Shown here one piece after another: positions 34,315 to 43,392 of a stretch of DNA of 64,000 nt. Source of the stretch: Nitrospirales bacterium (lineage in GTDB: Bacteria > Nitrospirota > Nitrospiria > Nitrospirales > UBA8639). A model generated the notes under the pieces. That model was not told where the DNA came from, searched no databases, and saw only the letters and a program-made list of their open reading frames with translations. The stretch covers positions 362,322 to 426,321 of the forward strand of contig JAJEJG010000013.1 in NCBI GenBank assembly GCA_022828225.1, given 5' to 3'. Positions within the stretch are counted from its first letter, which is position 1; every line of letters starts with the position of its first letter. The position numbers and the translations under genes are program-made.

Positions 34315-36066
34315 ATGCATCGAGTTCTTGAAACCTTACACGAGCGTTTTCCCGAGGCCGTGGTGTCCGTGGGCGAAGACCCGCAACGGGGGGATTTGTC
34401 GGCCCAGGTGCGGGCGCAGGATCTCGTGGACGTGGCGCGGTTCCTCCACGATGATCCCGGGATGGCCTTCGATCATATTACCGACATTTGCTCCGCGGAC
34501 TATCCAGACGACCTGGAACGGTTTGAGGTCATCTACCACTTTCTCTCCCTTCCGCATAACAGCAGGATTCGTTTGAAGGCCCGGTTGCCGGAAGACAATC
34601 CCACCATCGGGTCCGTAACGCCCATTTGGAAAGGCGCGAATTTCCTGGAGCGGGAAGTCTACGATTTGATGGGGATCACGTTCGAGGGGCACCCGGACCT
34701 GCGCAGAATCCTGTTGCCCGAGGATTACGAGGAGGGCTATCCGCTCCGGAAGGATTTTCCCACCGAAGGCAAGGGGTGGAGAAGCACCTTTGATTTTATT
34801 CCCCGTTTGGATGAGCCGGAGAGTGAATGGACCGAACGCGAGATTCCGCAGGATCAGCGGCACGTCTTTCTGGCCGGGGATCAGCCTGAAACCGCCAAGC
34901 GCACGACCGAACTCTTGCTGAACATGGGACCGCAGCATCCCAGCACGCACGGCGTGTTACGGGTGGTGTTGGAACTGGACGGCGAGCGAGTCGCCAAGGC
35001 CATTCCCGACATGGGATATTTGCATCGCGGCGTGGAGAAGCTCGCCGAAGGCCTCCATTACATGCAGGTCGTTCCGCATACGGATCGCCTGGATTACGTG
35101 TGCGCCATGACGAACAATTACGCCTACGTGCGCGCCGTGGAAAAATTGGTCGGGGTGACGATCCCGGAGCGGGCCGAGTACATCCGGACGATCGTAGCCG
35201 AAGTGCAGAGAATCGTCGGCCACCTCTTCTGGTTGGGTACGCAGGCTCTGGATATCGGGGCCATGACGGTGTTCTTCTGGACGTTCCGCGAACGGGAAGT
35301 CCTGCTCGACTTTTTTGAACAACTCTGCGGCGCGCGCCTGACGCTGAATTATTTTCGGATCGGGGGAGTGGACGGCGATCTTACTCCGGCATTGGTCGAC
35401 CGCCTGCGCGAATTTTTGAAGACGTTTCCCGAACACGTGCAGGAATACGACACGTTGCTGCAACGGAACCGGATCTGGGTGGCCAGGACCAAAAACGTGG
35501 CGGTCATTTCCGCGGAAGACGCGATCAACTTCGGGCTCACCGGGCCGACGCTGCGCGGGTCGGGCGTGGCCTATGACGTGCGAAAAACCGAACCCTACGG
35601 CGTGTACGACCGGGTGGAATGGGACGTGCCGGTCGGCAAGGGCGGGGACACCTATGACCGGTATTGGATTCGCGTCGAGGAAATGAAGCAAAGCGCGCGC
35701 ATCATCGAGCAATGCCTGGACCAGTTGCCGGAAGGCCCCATCGTGGCGGATATGCCGAAAGTCATTCCCCCGGCCAAACCCAACGTCATGCGTGACATGG
35801 AAAGCCTGATCCATCATTTCATCATCTTTACGCAGGGGTTCAAGCCGCCGAAGGGGGAAACGTATTGCGCGACCGAGGTGCCCAAGGGCGAATTGGGGTT
35901 CTTCCTGATCAGCGACGGGAGCCCGCGGCCGTATCGGATGAAGATCCGCTCCCCGTCGTTCGTCCACATGGGCGCGTTTGATTTTATGGCACGCGGCTAC
36001 CTGATTTCTGATATTATCACCATCTTCGGCACCTACGACATCGTCATGGGCGAGTGCGATCGGTGA
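34315..36066 (+). CDS. nuoCD: NADH-quinone oxidoreductase fused subunits C and D
   Basis: This 583-residue fusion has the NuoC domain at about 1-165 (IYHFLSLPHNSRIRLKARLP, REVYDLMGITFEGHPDLRRI) and the NuoD domain at about 195-583 (NMGPQHPSTHGVLRVVLEL, YLHRGVEKLAEG, ending FGTYDIVMGECDR). A linker of roughly 30 residues joins them. The same C-D fusion occurs in E. coli and several other bacteria. Arg238 in LHRG lies in the region of the NuoD counterpart methylated by NDUFAF7 in mitochondria. Confidence 0.96.
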   Translation: MHRVLETLHERFPEAVVSVGEDPQRGDLSAQVRAQDLVDVARFLHDDPGMAFDHITDICSADYPDDLERFEVIYHFLSLPHNSRIRLKARLPEDNPTIGSVTPIWKGANFLEREVYDLMGITFEGHPDLRRILLPEDYEEGYPLRKDFPTEGKGWRSTFDFIPRLDEPESEWTEREIPQDQRHVFLAGDQPETAKRTTELLLNMGPQHPSTHGVLRVVLELDGERVAKAIPDMGYLHRGVEKLAEGLHYMQVVPHTDRLDYVCAMTNNYAYVRAVEKLVGVTIPERAEYIRTIVAEVQRIVGHLFWLGTQALDIGAMTVFFWTFREREVLLDFFEQLCGARLTLNYFRIGGVDGDLTPALVDRLREFLKTFPEHVQEYDTLLQRNRIWVARTKNVAVISAEDAINFGLTGPTLRGSGVAYDVRKTEPYGVYDRVEWDVPVGKGGDTYDRYWIRVEEMKQSARIIEQCLDQLPEGPIVADMPKVIPPAKPNVMRDMESLIHHFIIFTQGFKPPKGETYCATEVPKGELGFFLISDGSPRPYRMKIRSPSFVHMGAFDFMARGYLISDIITIFGTYDIVMGECDR

Positions 36067-36130
36067 GAGAGTATTGCGGATTGTAGATTGTTGATTGAAG
36101 ATGTACGAGAAGCTCTTGTGCAGGTTTGTT

Positions 36131-36167
36131 TTCTCCCCTTTGTAAGGGGAGGGCAGGGTGGGGTAGA
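36131..36167. repeat. Palindromic repeat, divergent inverted copy
   Basis: TTCTCCCCTTTGTAAGGGGAG is the reverse-complement form of the 31825 repeat core, with a diverged flank. It lies in the 232-bp gap between nuoCD and nuoE. Confidence 0.55.
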
Positions 36168-36212
36168 GCCCACCGTTCATAGAGTACGGGGTTTCCTATC
36201 CTAGCCGCCGGG

Positions 36213-36249
36213 TCTACCTCCCCTCACCCCTCCTTACAAAGGAGGGGAA
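36213..36249. repeat. 37-bp palindromic repeat, copy 2
   Basis: This is identical over 37 bases to 31825-31861. Together with the inverted copy at 36131-36167 it can form a larger stem-loop in the nuo mRNA between nuoCD and nuoE. Confidence 0.75.
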
Positions 36250-36298
36250 CAGGAGAGGAGGCCTGAGTGAGGTAGGTTATTTGATACTAAGGACGTTC

Positions 36299-36835
36299 AT
36301 GATTTTCCATAAACACCAAGCGACCGTGAACGACATTCTGAGCCGGTATCCGGTGAAGAGGTCGGCGATGCTGCCGTTGTTGAACCTGGCGCAGAAGGAA
36401 GAGGGGTACGTGAGCCAGGCGGCCATCCGGGAGATCGCCGGGATTCTGGACCTGACCCCGCCCCAGGTGTTCGAGACCGCGACGTTCTATACCATGCTCA
36501 ACCTCAAGCCCATCGGGAAGTTCCACGTCCAAGTGTGCCGGTCGTTGATGTGCGCGCTGGTCGGTGCCGATCCGCTCGTTGATTGGTTGCGCAAGCACTT
36601 GGGTATCGGCCTGGGCCAGACCACCGAGGACAAGATGTTTACCCTGAGCACGGTGGAATGTTTGGGGTCATGCGGAACCGGGCCGATGATGCAGATCAAC
36701 GACGACTACTACGAGCGGCTCACGGAAGACAAAGTCGGGCGGATTCTCAAGGACTTGCGGGAAACCGGCGATTGTTCATTGAAGAGCGGTCCCTTTCTGG
36801 TGCCCGAACGGGGCGAGGGCGTCGTATCACTATGA
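36299..36835 (+). CDS. nuoE: NADH-quinone oxidoreductase subunit E (24-kDa-type)
   Basis: This 178-residue subunit binds [2Fe-2S] cluster N1a. Ligand cysteines are in HVQVCRSLMCALVG and TVECLGSCGTGPMMQIN, where the first motif reads CxxxxC as in the family. ATG 36299 has AAGGA upstream; an in-frame TTG at 36281 is less likely. The gene overlaps nuoF by 4 bp (ATGA). Confidence 0.94.
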   Translation: MIFHKHQATVNDILSRYPVKRSAMLPLLNLAQKEEGYVSQAAIREIAGILDLTPPQVFETATFYTMLNLKPIGKFHVQVCRSLMCALVGADPLVDWLRKHLGIGLGQTTEDKMFTLSTVECLGSCGTGPMMQINDDYYERLTEDKVGRILKDLRETGDCSLKSGPFLVPERGEGVVSL

Positions 36836-38142
36836 AGACCTTCGAGAAAATTCTCCTGACCAACATGGAACGGCCCGAGTACACCGGGTCCCTGGCCGAC
36901 TATGAAGGCACCGGCGGGTACAAGGCATTGAAAACCGTCCTGGGGAAGACGCCGCCCAATGACCTTATCGAGATGGTGAAAAAATCCGGCTTGCGTGGCC
37001 GGGGCGGCGCCGGGTTCCCCACCGGCGTGAAATGGGGATTCATTCCCAAGGACCATCCGGGTCCCAAATATCTCTGTTGTAACGCCGACGAAAGCGAGCC
37101 CGGCACGTTCAAGGACCGTCAATTGATGGAGCGGGACCCCCACCAGATCCTGGAAGGCATTGCCATTTCGTGTTACGCCATCGGTGCGCAAACCGCCTAC
37201 ATTTATATAAGAGGGGAATTCCGGCTGGCGGCGAAGATTCTGGAGCGGGCCATTGCAGAAGCGTACCGGGCCGGGCACTTGGGTGCCGATATTCACGGTA
37301 GCGGGGTCACCGTGAACGTCTCCGTGCACGCGGGGGCCGGGGCCTATATCTGTGGCGAGGAAACCGCGCTGCTGGAATCGCTGGAAGGCAAACGAGGGAA
37401 ACCCCGGACCAAGCCGCCGTTCCCGGCCACGCACGGCCTCTACCAGAAACCCACGGTGGTCAATAACGTGGAGACGCTGGCGAACGTCCCGCATATCGTG
37501 AACCGGGGAGCCGATTGGTTCGCCTCCATCGGCGTCCCGCCCAAGAGCACCGGCACGCGGGTCTTTTGTTTGAGCGGCCACGTGAAACGCCCGGGGAATT
37601 ATGAATTGCCCGTGAACGCGACGTTCCGTGACCTGATTTTTGAACTGGGCGGGGGTATGCGGTCGGACAAGCCCCTCAAGGCGTTCATTCCAGGCGGGGC
37701 CTCGGCGCCGTTTCTGACCCCGGATCACGTGGACGTGCAAATGGATTTCGAATCGGTGGCCATGGCCGGCTCGATGTCCGGCTCCGGCGGGATCACCGTG
37801 ATGGAAGAAGGCACGAGCATGGTGTGGGCGGCCCTGCGCCTGATGGAATTTTTCTATCACGAATCATGCGGGAAATGTACGCCTTGCCGGGAAGGCAGTT
37901 CCTGGATCGTGCAAATCCTGCAACGGATCATGAACAAGCAGGGACGCCCGGATGATTTACGCACGCTCACGGAAATTTGCGAAAACATCGGCGGCCGCAC
38001 GGTGTGTGCGTTCGGCGACGCGGAAATCGCCCCGGTGCAGAGCACGTTGAAATATTGGCGGAATGAATATGAGGCCCTGATCGAAGAGGCCGAGGCGCTC
38101 AAGGGGAGCCGGAAGGAAATCCCCGTCCTGAGTTTGGCGTAG
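36832..38142 (+). CDS. nuoF: NADH-quinone oxidoreductase subunit F (NADH-binding, 51-kDa-type)
   Basis: This 436-residue subunit binds NADH, FMN and [4Fe-4S] cluster N3. Visible elements are GLRGRGGAGFPTGVKW (NADH site), CNADESEPGTFKDR (FMN site) and HESCGKCTPCREGSSW with a later Cys (N3 ligands). ATG 36832 overlaps the nuoE stop. Presence of E and F shows the complex is an NADH-oxidising type I enzyme rather than an 11-subunit form. Confidence 0.96.
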   Translation: MKTFEKILLTNMERPEYTGSLADYEGTGGYKALKTVLGKTPPNDLIEMVKKSGLRGRGGAGFPTGVKWGFIPKDHPGPKYLCCNADESEPGTFKDRQLMERDPHQILEGIAISCYAIGAQTAYIYIRGEFRLAAKILERAIAEAYRAGHLGADIHGSGVTVNVSVHAGAGAYICGEETALLESLEGKRGKPRTKPPFPATHGLYQKPTVVNNVETLANVPHIVNRGADWFASIGVPPKSTGTRVFCLSGHVKRPGNYELPVNATFRDLIFELGGGMRSDKPLKAFIPGGASAPFLTPDHVDVQMDFESVAMAGSMSGSGGITVMEEGTSMVWAALRLMEFFYHESCGKCTPCREGSSWIVQILQRIMNKQGRPDDLRTLTEICENIGGRTVCAFGDAEIAPVQSTLKYWRNEYEALIEEAEALKGSRKEIPVLSLA

Positions 38143-38150
38143 GAACCGGT

Positions 38151-40856
38151 ATGTCGAACACTTCCACCATGGTGACGCTCACGATCGACGGAATCCGCAC
38201 GGAAGTGCCGGAAGGCACGCTCGTGATCGAGGCGGCCCGGCAAGTGGGTATCATGGTACCCCATTTCTGCTACCATCCGAAGTTGGAACCGGACGCGAAT
38301 TGCCGGATGTGCCTGGTGGAAATCGAAAAAATTCCGAAACTCCAAACCTCGTGCAGTACGCGCGTGGCCGAAGGCATGGTCGTGCGGTCGTCGGTGCCGC
38401 ACGTCGAGTCCGCGCGAAAATCGGTCTTGGAGTTGTTGTTGGGCAACCACCCGCTGGATTGCCCGGTGTGCGACCAGGGCGGCCGCTGTGACTTGCAGGA
38501 TTTTTCGCACGAGTACACACCCACGGTCAGCCGGTTCAAGGAACTGAAGCGGGTCTTCCCCAAACAATATCTCGGCCCGGTCATCGAAACGCAGATGAAT
38601 CGTTGCGTGTCGTGCATGCGGTGTGTGCGGTATTGCGACGAAGTCATGGACGCGCAGGCGCTGGCGGCGGAAGGACGCGGCACGATCACGCAGATCACGC
38701 ATTGGGCCGGCAATGAACTCGAATGCGACATGTGCGGCGGGTGTATCCAGATCTGCCCGGTCGGGGCCATCACCAGCCGGTTGTCCATGTACGACTACCG
38801 CCCCTGGATGCTCAAACGCACGGAGACCATCTGTTCCTATTGCGGGGACGGCTGCCAGATCACGGTCCAGCGAAAGGACGATCAATTGATCGAAGTGAAT
38901 TCGGCTCTGGGCGCCGGACGGAACAACGGGGACCTCTGCGTCCGCGGATATTTCGGGTATCACGCCGCGGAACATCCTGATCGCGTGCAGCAACCGCTCG
39001 TGCGACAGGCCGACGGCTCCTTTGCCGAAGTCACGTGGGAAGAAGCCTTGGACCGCGTGGCCCGGCAGTTCACGAGGATCAAAGCCACGCACGGGTCCGA
39101 TGCGATCGGCGGTCTCATCACGACGCGCTGCACCAACGAAGACCTGTACCTGTTCCAGAAATTCATGCGCGTGGTTATCGGCACGAATCAGATCGACAGC
39201 GGCGCGCGGTACGGACATATCAACGGCGTACGGGCGCTCCGGCGGGTGCAGGGCACGCATCGCTGGACCATTCGCTACGAAGACCTGGCCCAGGCCGACG
39301 CGATCATGCTGGTGGGCACCAACGTCAATGAGTCCAACCCCATTACGGCCCTGCACGTGAAACAGGCCGTGAAGCGTAAGGGAGCGCAACTCGTCACGCT
39401 CGAATCGCTGCTTCCCGTCCGCTCGACCGTGAGTAACATTACGACGCTGTCCAAGCATCACCTCGAGGTGAAGAGCGGGCAGTTCAGTGCGGCCATTCTG
39501 GGTCTGGTAAAGGCCGTGGTCGAGTCGAACTTGGTGCAAGAGGATGTCGCGCGTGAGGCGCCGGAGTTCGTGCAAACGATCCGGACCAACGTGGCCAAGG
39601 TTTCCTGGGACGCAATCCGGGAACAGTCCGGTCTTTCGCAAACGGATGTCGAAACGGCCGCCAGGACGTACTCGCAGGCCGAACGCGCCGTGGTGCTGGT
39701 CGGGCGGGAGGTGCTTCGTTCGCTCGGCGGCGAAGGGCTGGTGACCAACCTCATGGATCTTCAGATCCTCACGGGGCATCTCCGGAGATCAGGCTCGGGT
39801 CTTGGTTGCCTAGCCGAAGGGAGCAACGATCAGGGCGCCGTGGAAATGGGGGCCGTAGCCGAATATTTCCCGGGTCCCGCGGGCCTTCACGACGAAGAGA
39901 GTCAAAAGACCCTGACGCGGACGTGGGGGCAGGCGGTGCCGGCCGGCGCGCCGGCCACTTTGCCGGAAGTGTTGACCCGGGCCCGGACCGGCGACATCAA
40001 ATCGTTATTCATCGTGGGAGACAACCCGGTCGAATCGTTGCCGGGTGACGCCGGCGTAACCGAAGCGCTCGACGCGCTGGAGTTTCTGGTGTGCCAGGAC
40101 CTGTTTTTGACGGAAACCGCGAAGCGGGCGCACGTGGTGTTTCCCGCGTGTTCGGCCATGGAAAAAGACGGCACGTTCACCAATACGGAAGGCCACGTCC
40201 AGTCCGTTCGCCAGGCGACCGAGCCGCTGGGAGAAAGTCGCCCCGATTGGGAAATGTTTTCGGCCCTCTCGGTGTTGATGGATCATCCCATCGAATACAA
40301 TGAGGTCAAGGAAATCTTCAAGGAAATCCGCGGAGTGATTCCGGGGTATGGCCTGCTGGGTCCGGCATCCACACCGCCGAAAGTCGACGAAAAGACGGTC
40401 GCGCAATACGTGACAAGCGGGTTCAAGGAGGACGTCGATCAACGGTACACGCTGGATGCGTCGCCCGCCGCGCCGGAAGGGGCGCTGACCTTACGGTTGG
40501 TTCAGTCCCTGTACCATTCCGGAAAGTACAGCACGCGCGCCAAGGGATTGATGGAAATCGAAGGAGAAGGACGGCTTCACGTCAATGCCCGCGAGGCCGG
40601 GCGATTGGGGATCGAGGAAGGCCAGACCGTCCGGCTCGCGAACGATGGCGGGCAAGCCACCGTGTCCGTGAAACTGAACGACCGCGTCCCCGATGCCGTG
40701 GCATGGTTCCCCGAGCATTTCGACGAACCCGTCCGCGCGTTGTTCTCGTTGAAAGTTGACCCGCATACCCACGTACCCGTGTGGAAGACGGCTCACGTCA
40801 CTGTGACAAAGTGGAGCAGTACAAATCGATCAATAGAGGAGCGTTCCCGTGTTTGA
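38151..40856 (+). CDS. nuoG: NADH-quinone oxidoreductase subunit G (75-kDa-type)
   Basis: This 901-residue Fe-S subunit has a [2Fe-2S] domain (CYHPKLEPDANCRMCLVE), the His-ligated [4Fe-4S] site HPLDCPVCDQGGRCDLQ, two more clusters in CVSCMRCVRYC and CDMCGGCIQICPVG, and a molybdopterin-oxidoreductase-like C-terminal domain without evident Mo ligand. CSYCGDGC with a later Cys (NGDLCVRG) supplies ligands for the extra cluster N7, which is absent from mitochondrial complex I. It overlaps nuoH by 8 bp. Confidence 0.95.
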   Translation: MSNTSTMVTLTIDGIRTEVPEGTLVIEAARQVGIMVPHFCYHPKLEPDANCRMCLVEIEKIPKLQTSCSTRVAEGMVVRSSVPHVESARKSVLELLLGNHPLDCPVCDQGGRCDLQDFSHEYTPTVSRFKELKRVFPKQYLGPVIETQMNRCVSCMRCVRYCDEVMDAQALAAEGRGTITQITHWAGNELECDMCGGCIQICPVGAITSRLSMYDYRPWMLKRTETICSYCGDGCQITVQRKDDQLIEVNSALGAGRNNGDLCVRGYFGYHAAEHPDRVQQPLVRQADGSFAEVTWEEALDRVARQFTRIKATHGSDAIGGLITTRCTNEDLYLFQKFMRVVIGTNQIDSGARYGHINGVRALRRVQGTHRWTIRYEDLAQADAIMLVGTNVNESNPITALHVKQAVKRKGAQLVTLESLLPVRSTVSNITTLSKHHLEVKSGQFSAAILGLVKAVVESNLVQEDVAREAPEFVQTIRTNVAKVSWDAIREQSGLSQTDVETAARTYSQAERAVVLVGREVLRSLGGEGLVTNLMDLQILTGHLRRSGSGLGCLAEGSNDQGAVEMGAVAEYFPGPAGLHDEESQKTLTRTWGQAVPAGAPATLPEVLTRARTGDIKSLFIVGDNPVESLPGDAGVTEALDALEFLVCQDLFLTETAKRAHVVFPACSAMEKDGTFTNTEGHVQSVRQATEPLGESRPDWEMFSALSVLMDHPIEYNEVKEIFKEIRGVIPGYGLLGPASTPPKVDEKTVAQYVTSGFKEDVDQRYTLDASPAAPEGALTLRLVQSLYHSGKYSTRAKGLMEIEGEGRLHVNAREAGRLGIEEGQTVRLANDGGQATVSVKLNDRVPDAVAWFPEHFDEPVRALFSLKVDPHTHVPVWKTAHVTVTKWSSTNRSIEERSRV

Positions 40857-41910
40857 TACCAGCATTAAATTGGCGTTGACCTTATCGCAGATCGGGGCCG
40901 TGATGGGCGTGGTCCTGCTGACCGTAGCGGTACTCACCCTGTTGGAGCGAAAAGTGCTCAGTTGGATGCAGGACCGGATGGGCCCGATGGAAGTCGGCCC
41001 GTATGGCGTCCTGCAGCCGGTGGCCGACGGGTTGAAGCTCTTTTTCAAGGAAGACATCATCCCGGCCGGCGCGAACAAGATCATGTTCAGCCTCGCCCCC
41101 ATTCTCGTGCTGGTGCCTGCCCTGATCGGGTTTGCGGTCATCCCGTTCGGGCCGAACTGGACGATCGACGTCATGGGGGTGGAATTCAAGCCCTTCGTGA
41201 TCAGCGACATCAATATCGGCGTGCTGTACATCCTGGCGTTCGCGTCCATCGGGGCCTACGGGGTCATCCTGGGCGGGTGGGCCTCCAACAGCAAATACTC
41301 GTTGTTGGGCGGTCTCCGGTCCGCGGCCCAGTTGATCAGCTACGAACTCAACGTGGGGCTGGCGATCGTCGGAGTGTTGTTGTTGGCGGGGAGTTTGAGC
41401 CTGGTGGAAATCACCGAAGCCCAGGCCGGCGGGTTCTGGAACTGGTTTGCCTTCGACCCCGTGCCCTTTCCGCAGTTCATCGCCTTCGTCATCTTCCTGA
41501 TCGCCTCCGTGGCCGAAACCAACCGGCTGCCCTTCGACCTGCCGGAAGCGGAAAGCGAACTCGTCGCGGGGTTCTTCACGGAATACAGCGGTATGCGGTT
41601 CGCGTTTTTCTTCATGGCGGAATATGCGAACATGATCCTGGTGTCATGCATGTCCACGGTCCTGTTCTTCGGCGGCTGGCACGCGCCCCTGCCGTTCTTG
41701 CAGGCGCCGGGGATGTTCGCCTGGGTGACGGGCATTTTCTGGTTTACGGCGAAGGTTTACTTCTTCCTGTTCCTGTTTTTCTGGATACGGGCGACGCTCC
41801 CGCGGTTGCGGTACGATCAGTTGATGCGGTTCGGGTGGAAGGTGCTGTTGCCCATCGCCTTGGGGAACATCGTGGTGACGTCGGTGCTCGCCTACATCTT
41901 CCCCAATTAG
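40849..41910 (+). CDS. nuoH: NADH-quinone oxidoreductase subunit H
   Basis: This 353-residue membrane subunit with about eight helices joins the quinone site to the proton-pumping arm. The conserved VLSWMQDRMGPMEVGPYGVLQPVADGLKLFFKED loop region (positions 38-71) and ETNRLPFDLPEAESELVAGFFTEYSGMRFA region are present. The start is GTG 40849 inside the end of nuoG. Confidence 0.96.
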   Translation: MFDTSIKLALTLSQIGAVMGVVLLTVAVLTLLERKVLSWMQDRMGPMEVGPYGVLQPVADGLKLFFKEDIIPAGANKIMFSLAPILVLVPALIGFAVIPFGPNWTIDVMGVEFKPFVISDINIGVLYILAFASIGAYGVILGGWASNSKYSLLGGLRSAAQLISYELNVGLAIVGVLLLAGSLSLVEITEAQAGGFWNWFAFDPVPFPQFIAFVIFLIASVAETNRLPFDLPEAESELVAGFFTEYSGMRFAFFFMAEYANMILVSCMSTVLFFGGWHAPLPFLQAPGMFAWVTGIFWFTAKVYFFLFLFFWIRATLPRLRYDQLMRFGWKVLLPIALGNIVVTSVLAYIFPN

Positions 41911-41957
41911 ATTAGATCCCCGATCTGGTCGGGGACAAGGGCCGAGGAGCCGGGTCG

Positions 41958-42497
41958 ATGAAACTCAAAAAATGGATTCAGTCGCTGATCTTTTATGAAA
42001 TCCTCCTGGGCATGAAGGAGACGCTCAAGCATTTCCTGAAATATCGTCCCATCACCCTGGAGTATCCGCACGTGAAGAAACCGTTGCCCGAGAATTACCG
42101 GGGCATGTTGGGGTTGCTGCGATACGACGACGATACGGAGAAGTGCGTGGGGTGCGACTTGTGTGAGGCGGCCTGTCCCTCTCGCGTGATCCGCGTGGTG
42201 AGCGCCGAGGTGCCCGGTGAACCCACCAAGCGGTTTGCCAAGGAATATTACATGGACATGACGCGCTGTCTGTTCTGCGGGTTGTGCGTCAAGGCCTGTC
42301 CGGTGGACGCCCTGGGCATGTCGCAGGAATTCGAGTGGGCCGTGTACGACAAACGCAATTTGCAATTGAATAAAGAACAACTATTGGCAATCGGAGATCG
42401 AGCGTTTCCGGAACGGGAAAAACGGTTGGAATTCCAGCATCCCAACGTTGCCTATTTCAACGTCTCCTTCAAGGACATTCCGGAAAAGGAATTTTGA
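41958..42497 (+). CDS. nuoI: NADH-quinone oxidoreductase subunit I
   Basis: This 179-residue ferredoxin-like subunit carries clusters N6a and N6b. The two CxxCxxCxxxCP motifs are CVGCDLCEAACPS and CLFCGLCVKACPVD. The N-terminal helix (KWIQSLIFYEILLGMKETL) lies on the membrane surface. It is 47 bp after nuoH, with AGGAG near the start. Confidence 0.96.
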   Translation: MKLKKWIQSLIFYEILLGMKETLKHFLKYRPITLEYPHVKKPLPENYRGMLGLLRYDDDTEKCVGCDLCEAACPSRVIRVVSAEVPGEPTKRFAKEYYMDMTRCLFCGLCVKACPVDALGMSQEFEWAVYDKRNLQLNKEQLLAIGDRAFPEREKRLEFQHPNVAYFNVSFKDIPEKEF

Positions 42498-42579
42498 TTT
42501 CGTTCGATTCACCTGTCCCGATGCCTATCCCCTTATCCGCGCGACGCGCAGGCGTCGTTAACGGGAGTTACGAGTAACG

Positions 42580-43086
42580 GTGGCCACATTCGTCTTCCTG
42601 TATTTTGCCGCAGTCATCGTCATGGCCGCGTCGCTCGTCGTACTGGTTCGCAATCCCATCTACAGCGCGCTGTCCCTGCTCGTCATGTTCTTTCACGTGG
42701 CAGGGCTTTACGTCACCCTGCACGCTGAGTTTCTGGCCGCCATTCAGATTATCGTGTACGCCGGGGCGATCCTGGTGCTCTACCTGTTCGTCGTCATGCT
42801 CCTGAACGTGAAGCGGGAAGAGCAGTTCAACCGGCAGGGGCCCGTGGCGTTGTTTCTCGGTGTGGTGCTGCTGACCGAAGCCGTGCTGCTCACGGTCAGC
42901 CGGGGCTTCACCGTCGGGGCGCCGGAGCCCGGACGCGAAGGGGCGGCCGTGGGGAACACGGAATCCATCGGAGAGGTCCTGTATTCCACCTACCTGTTCC
43001 CGTTTGAAATCGCCTCGCTCATCCTGCTCGTGGCGATGATCGGCGCGGTCATTTTATCCAAGAAAGGCATCATGGAATCGAAATGA
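42580..43086 (+). CDS. nuoJ: NADH-quinone oxidoreductase subunit J
   Basis: This 168-residue subunit has about five membrane helices. The [21 protein letters not shown] segment is the conserved third helix that forms a pi-bulge in known complexes. The start is GTG 42580. It overlaps nuoK by 4 bp (ATGA). Confidence 0.95.
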   Translation: MATFVFLYFAAVIVMAASLVVLVRNPIYSALSLLVMFFHVAGLYVTLHAEFLAAIQIIVYAGAILVLYLFVVMLLNVKREEQFNRQGPVALFLGVVLLTEAVLLTVSRGFTVGAPEPGREGAAVGNTESIGEVLYSTYLFPFEIASLILLVAMIGAVILSKKGIMESK

Positions 43087-43388
43087 GCGTGCCCGTGGAA
43101 TTCTACATGGTGCTGAGCGGGTTGGTGTTCATCATCGGGCTCGTCGGCGTCCTGGTCCGGAAGAACCTCATTATCATCCTGCTGTCCATCGAATTGATGC
43201 TCAACGCCACGAACATCAATTTCGTGGCCTTTTCCTCCCATTTCGGCAACCTGTCCGGGCAGGTCTTCGTGTTCTTCGCCCTGACCGTGGCCGCCGCCGA
43301 AGTGGCGGTGGGCCTCGCGATTATCATCGCTCTCTACCGTCATCACGCCAGTATCAACGTGGATGATTTCCGCCTGTTGAAGTGGTAG
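43083..43388 (+). CDS. nuoK: NADH-quinone oxidoreductase subunit K
   Basis: This 101-residue subunit has three membrane helices and the two conserved buried glutamates (in [21 protein letters not shown] and in [17 protein letters not shown]). It follows nuoJ with overlap and lies 4 bp before nuoL. Confidence 0.96.
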   Translation: MSVPVEFYMVLSGLVFIIGLVGVLVRKNLIIILLSIELMLNATNINFVAFSSHFGNLSGQVFVFFALTVAAAEVAVGLAIIIALYRHHASINVDDFRLLKW

Positions 43389-43392
43389 CGCC

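Noticed and set aside
37857..39779. A 640-codon minus-strand frame opposite nuoF/nuoG
   Set aside because: It is His/Arg/Asp-rich shadow coding caused by GC-biased third positions in nuoF and nuoG, with no domain.
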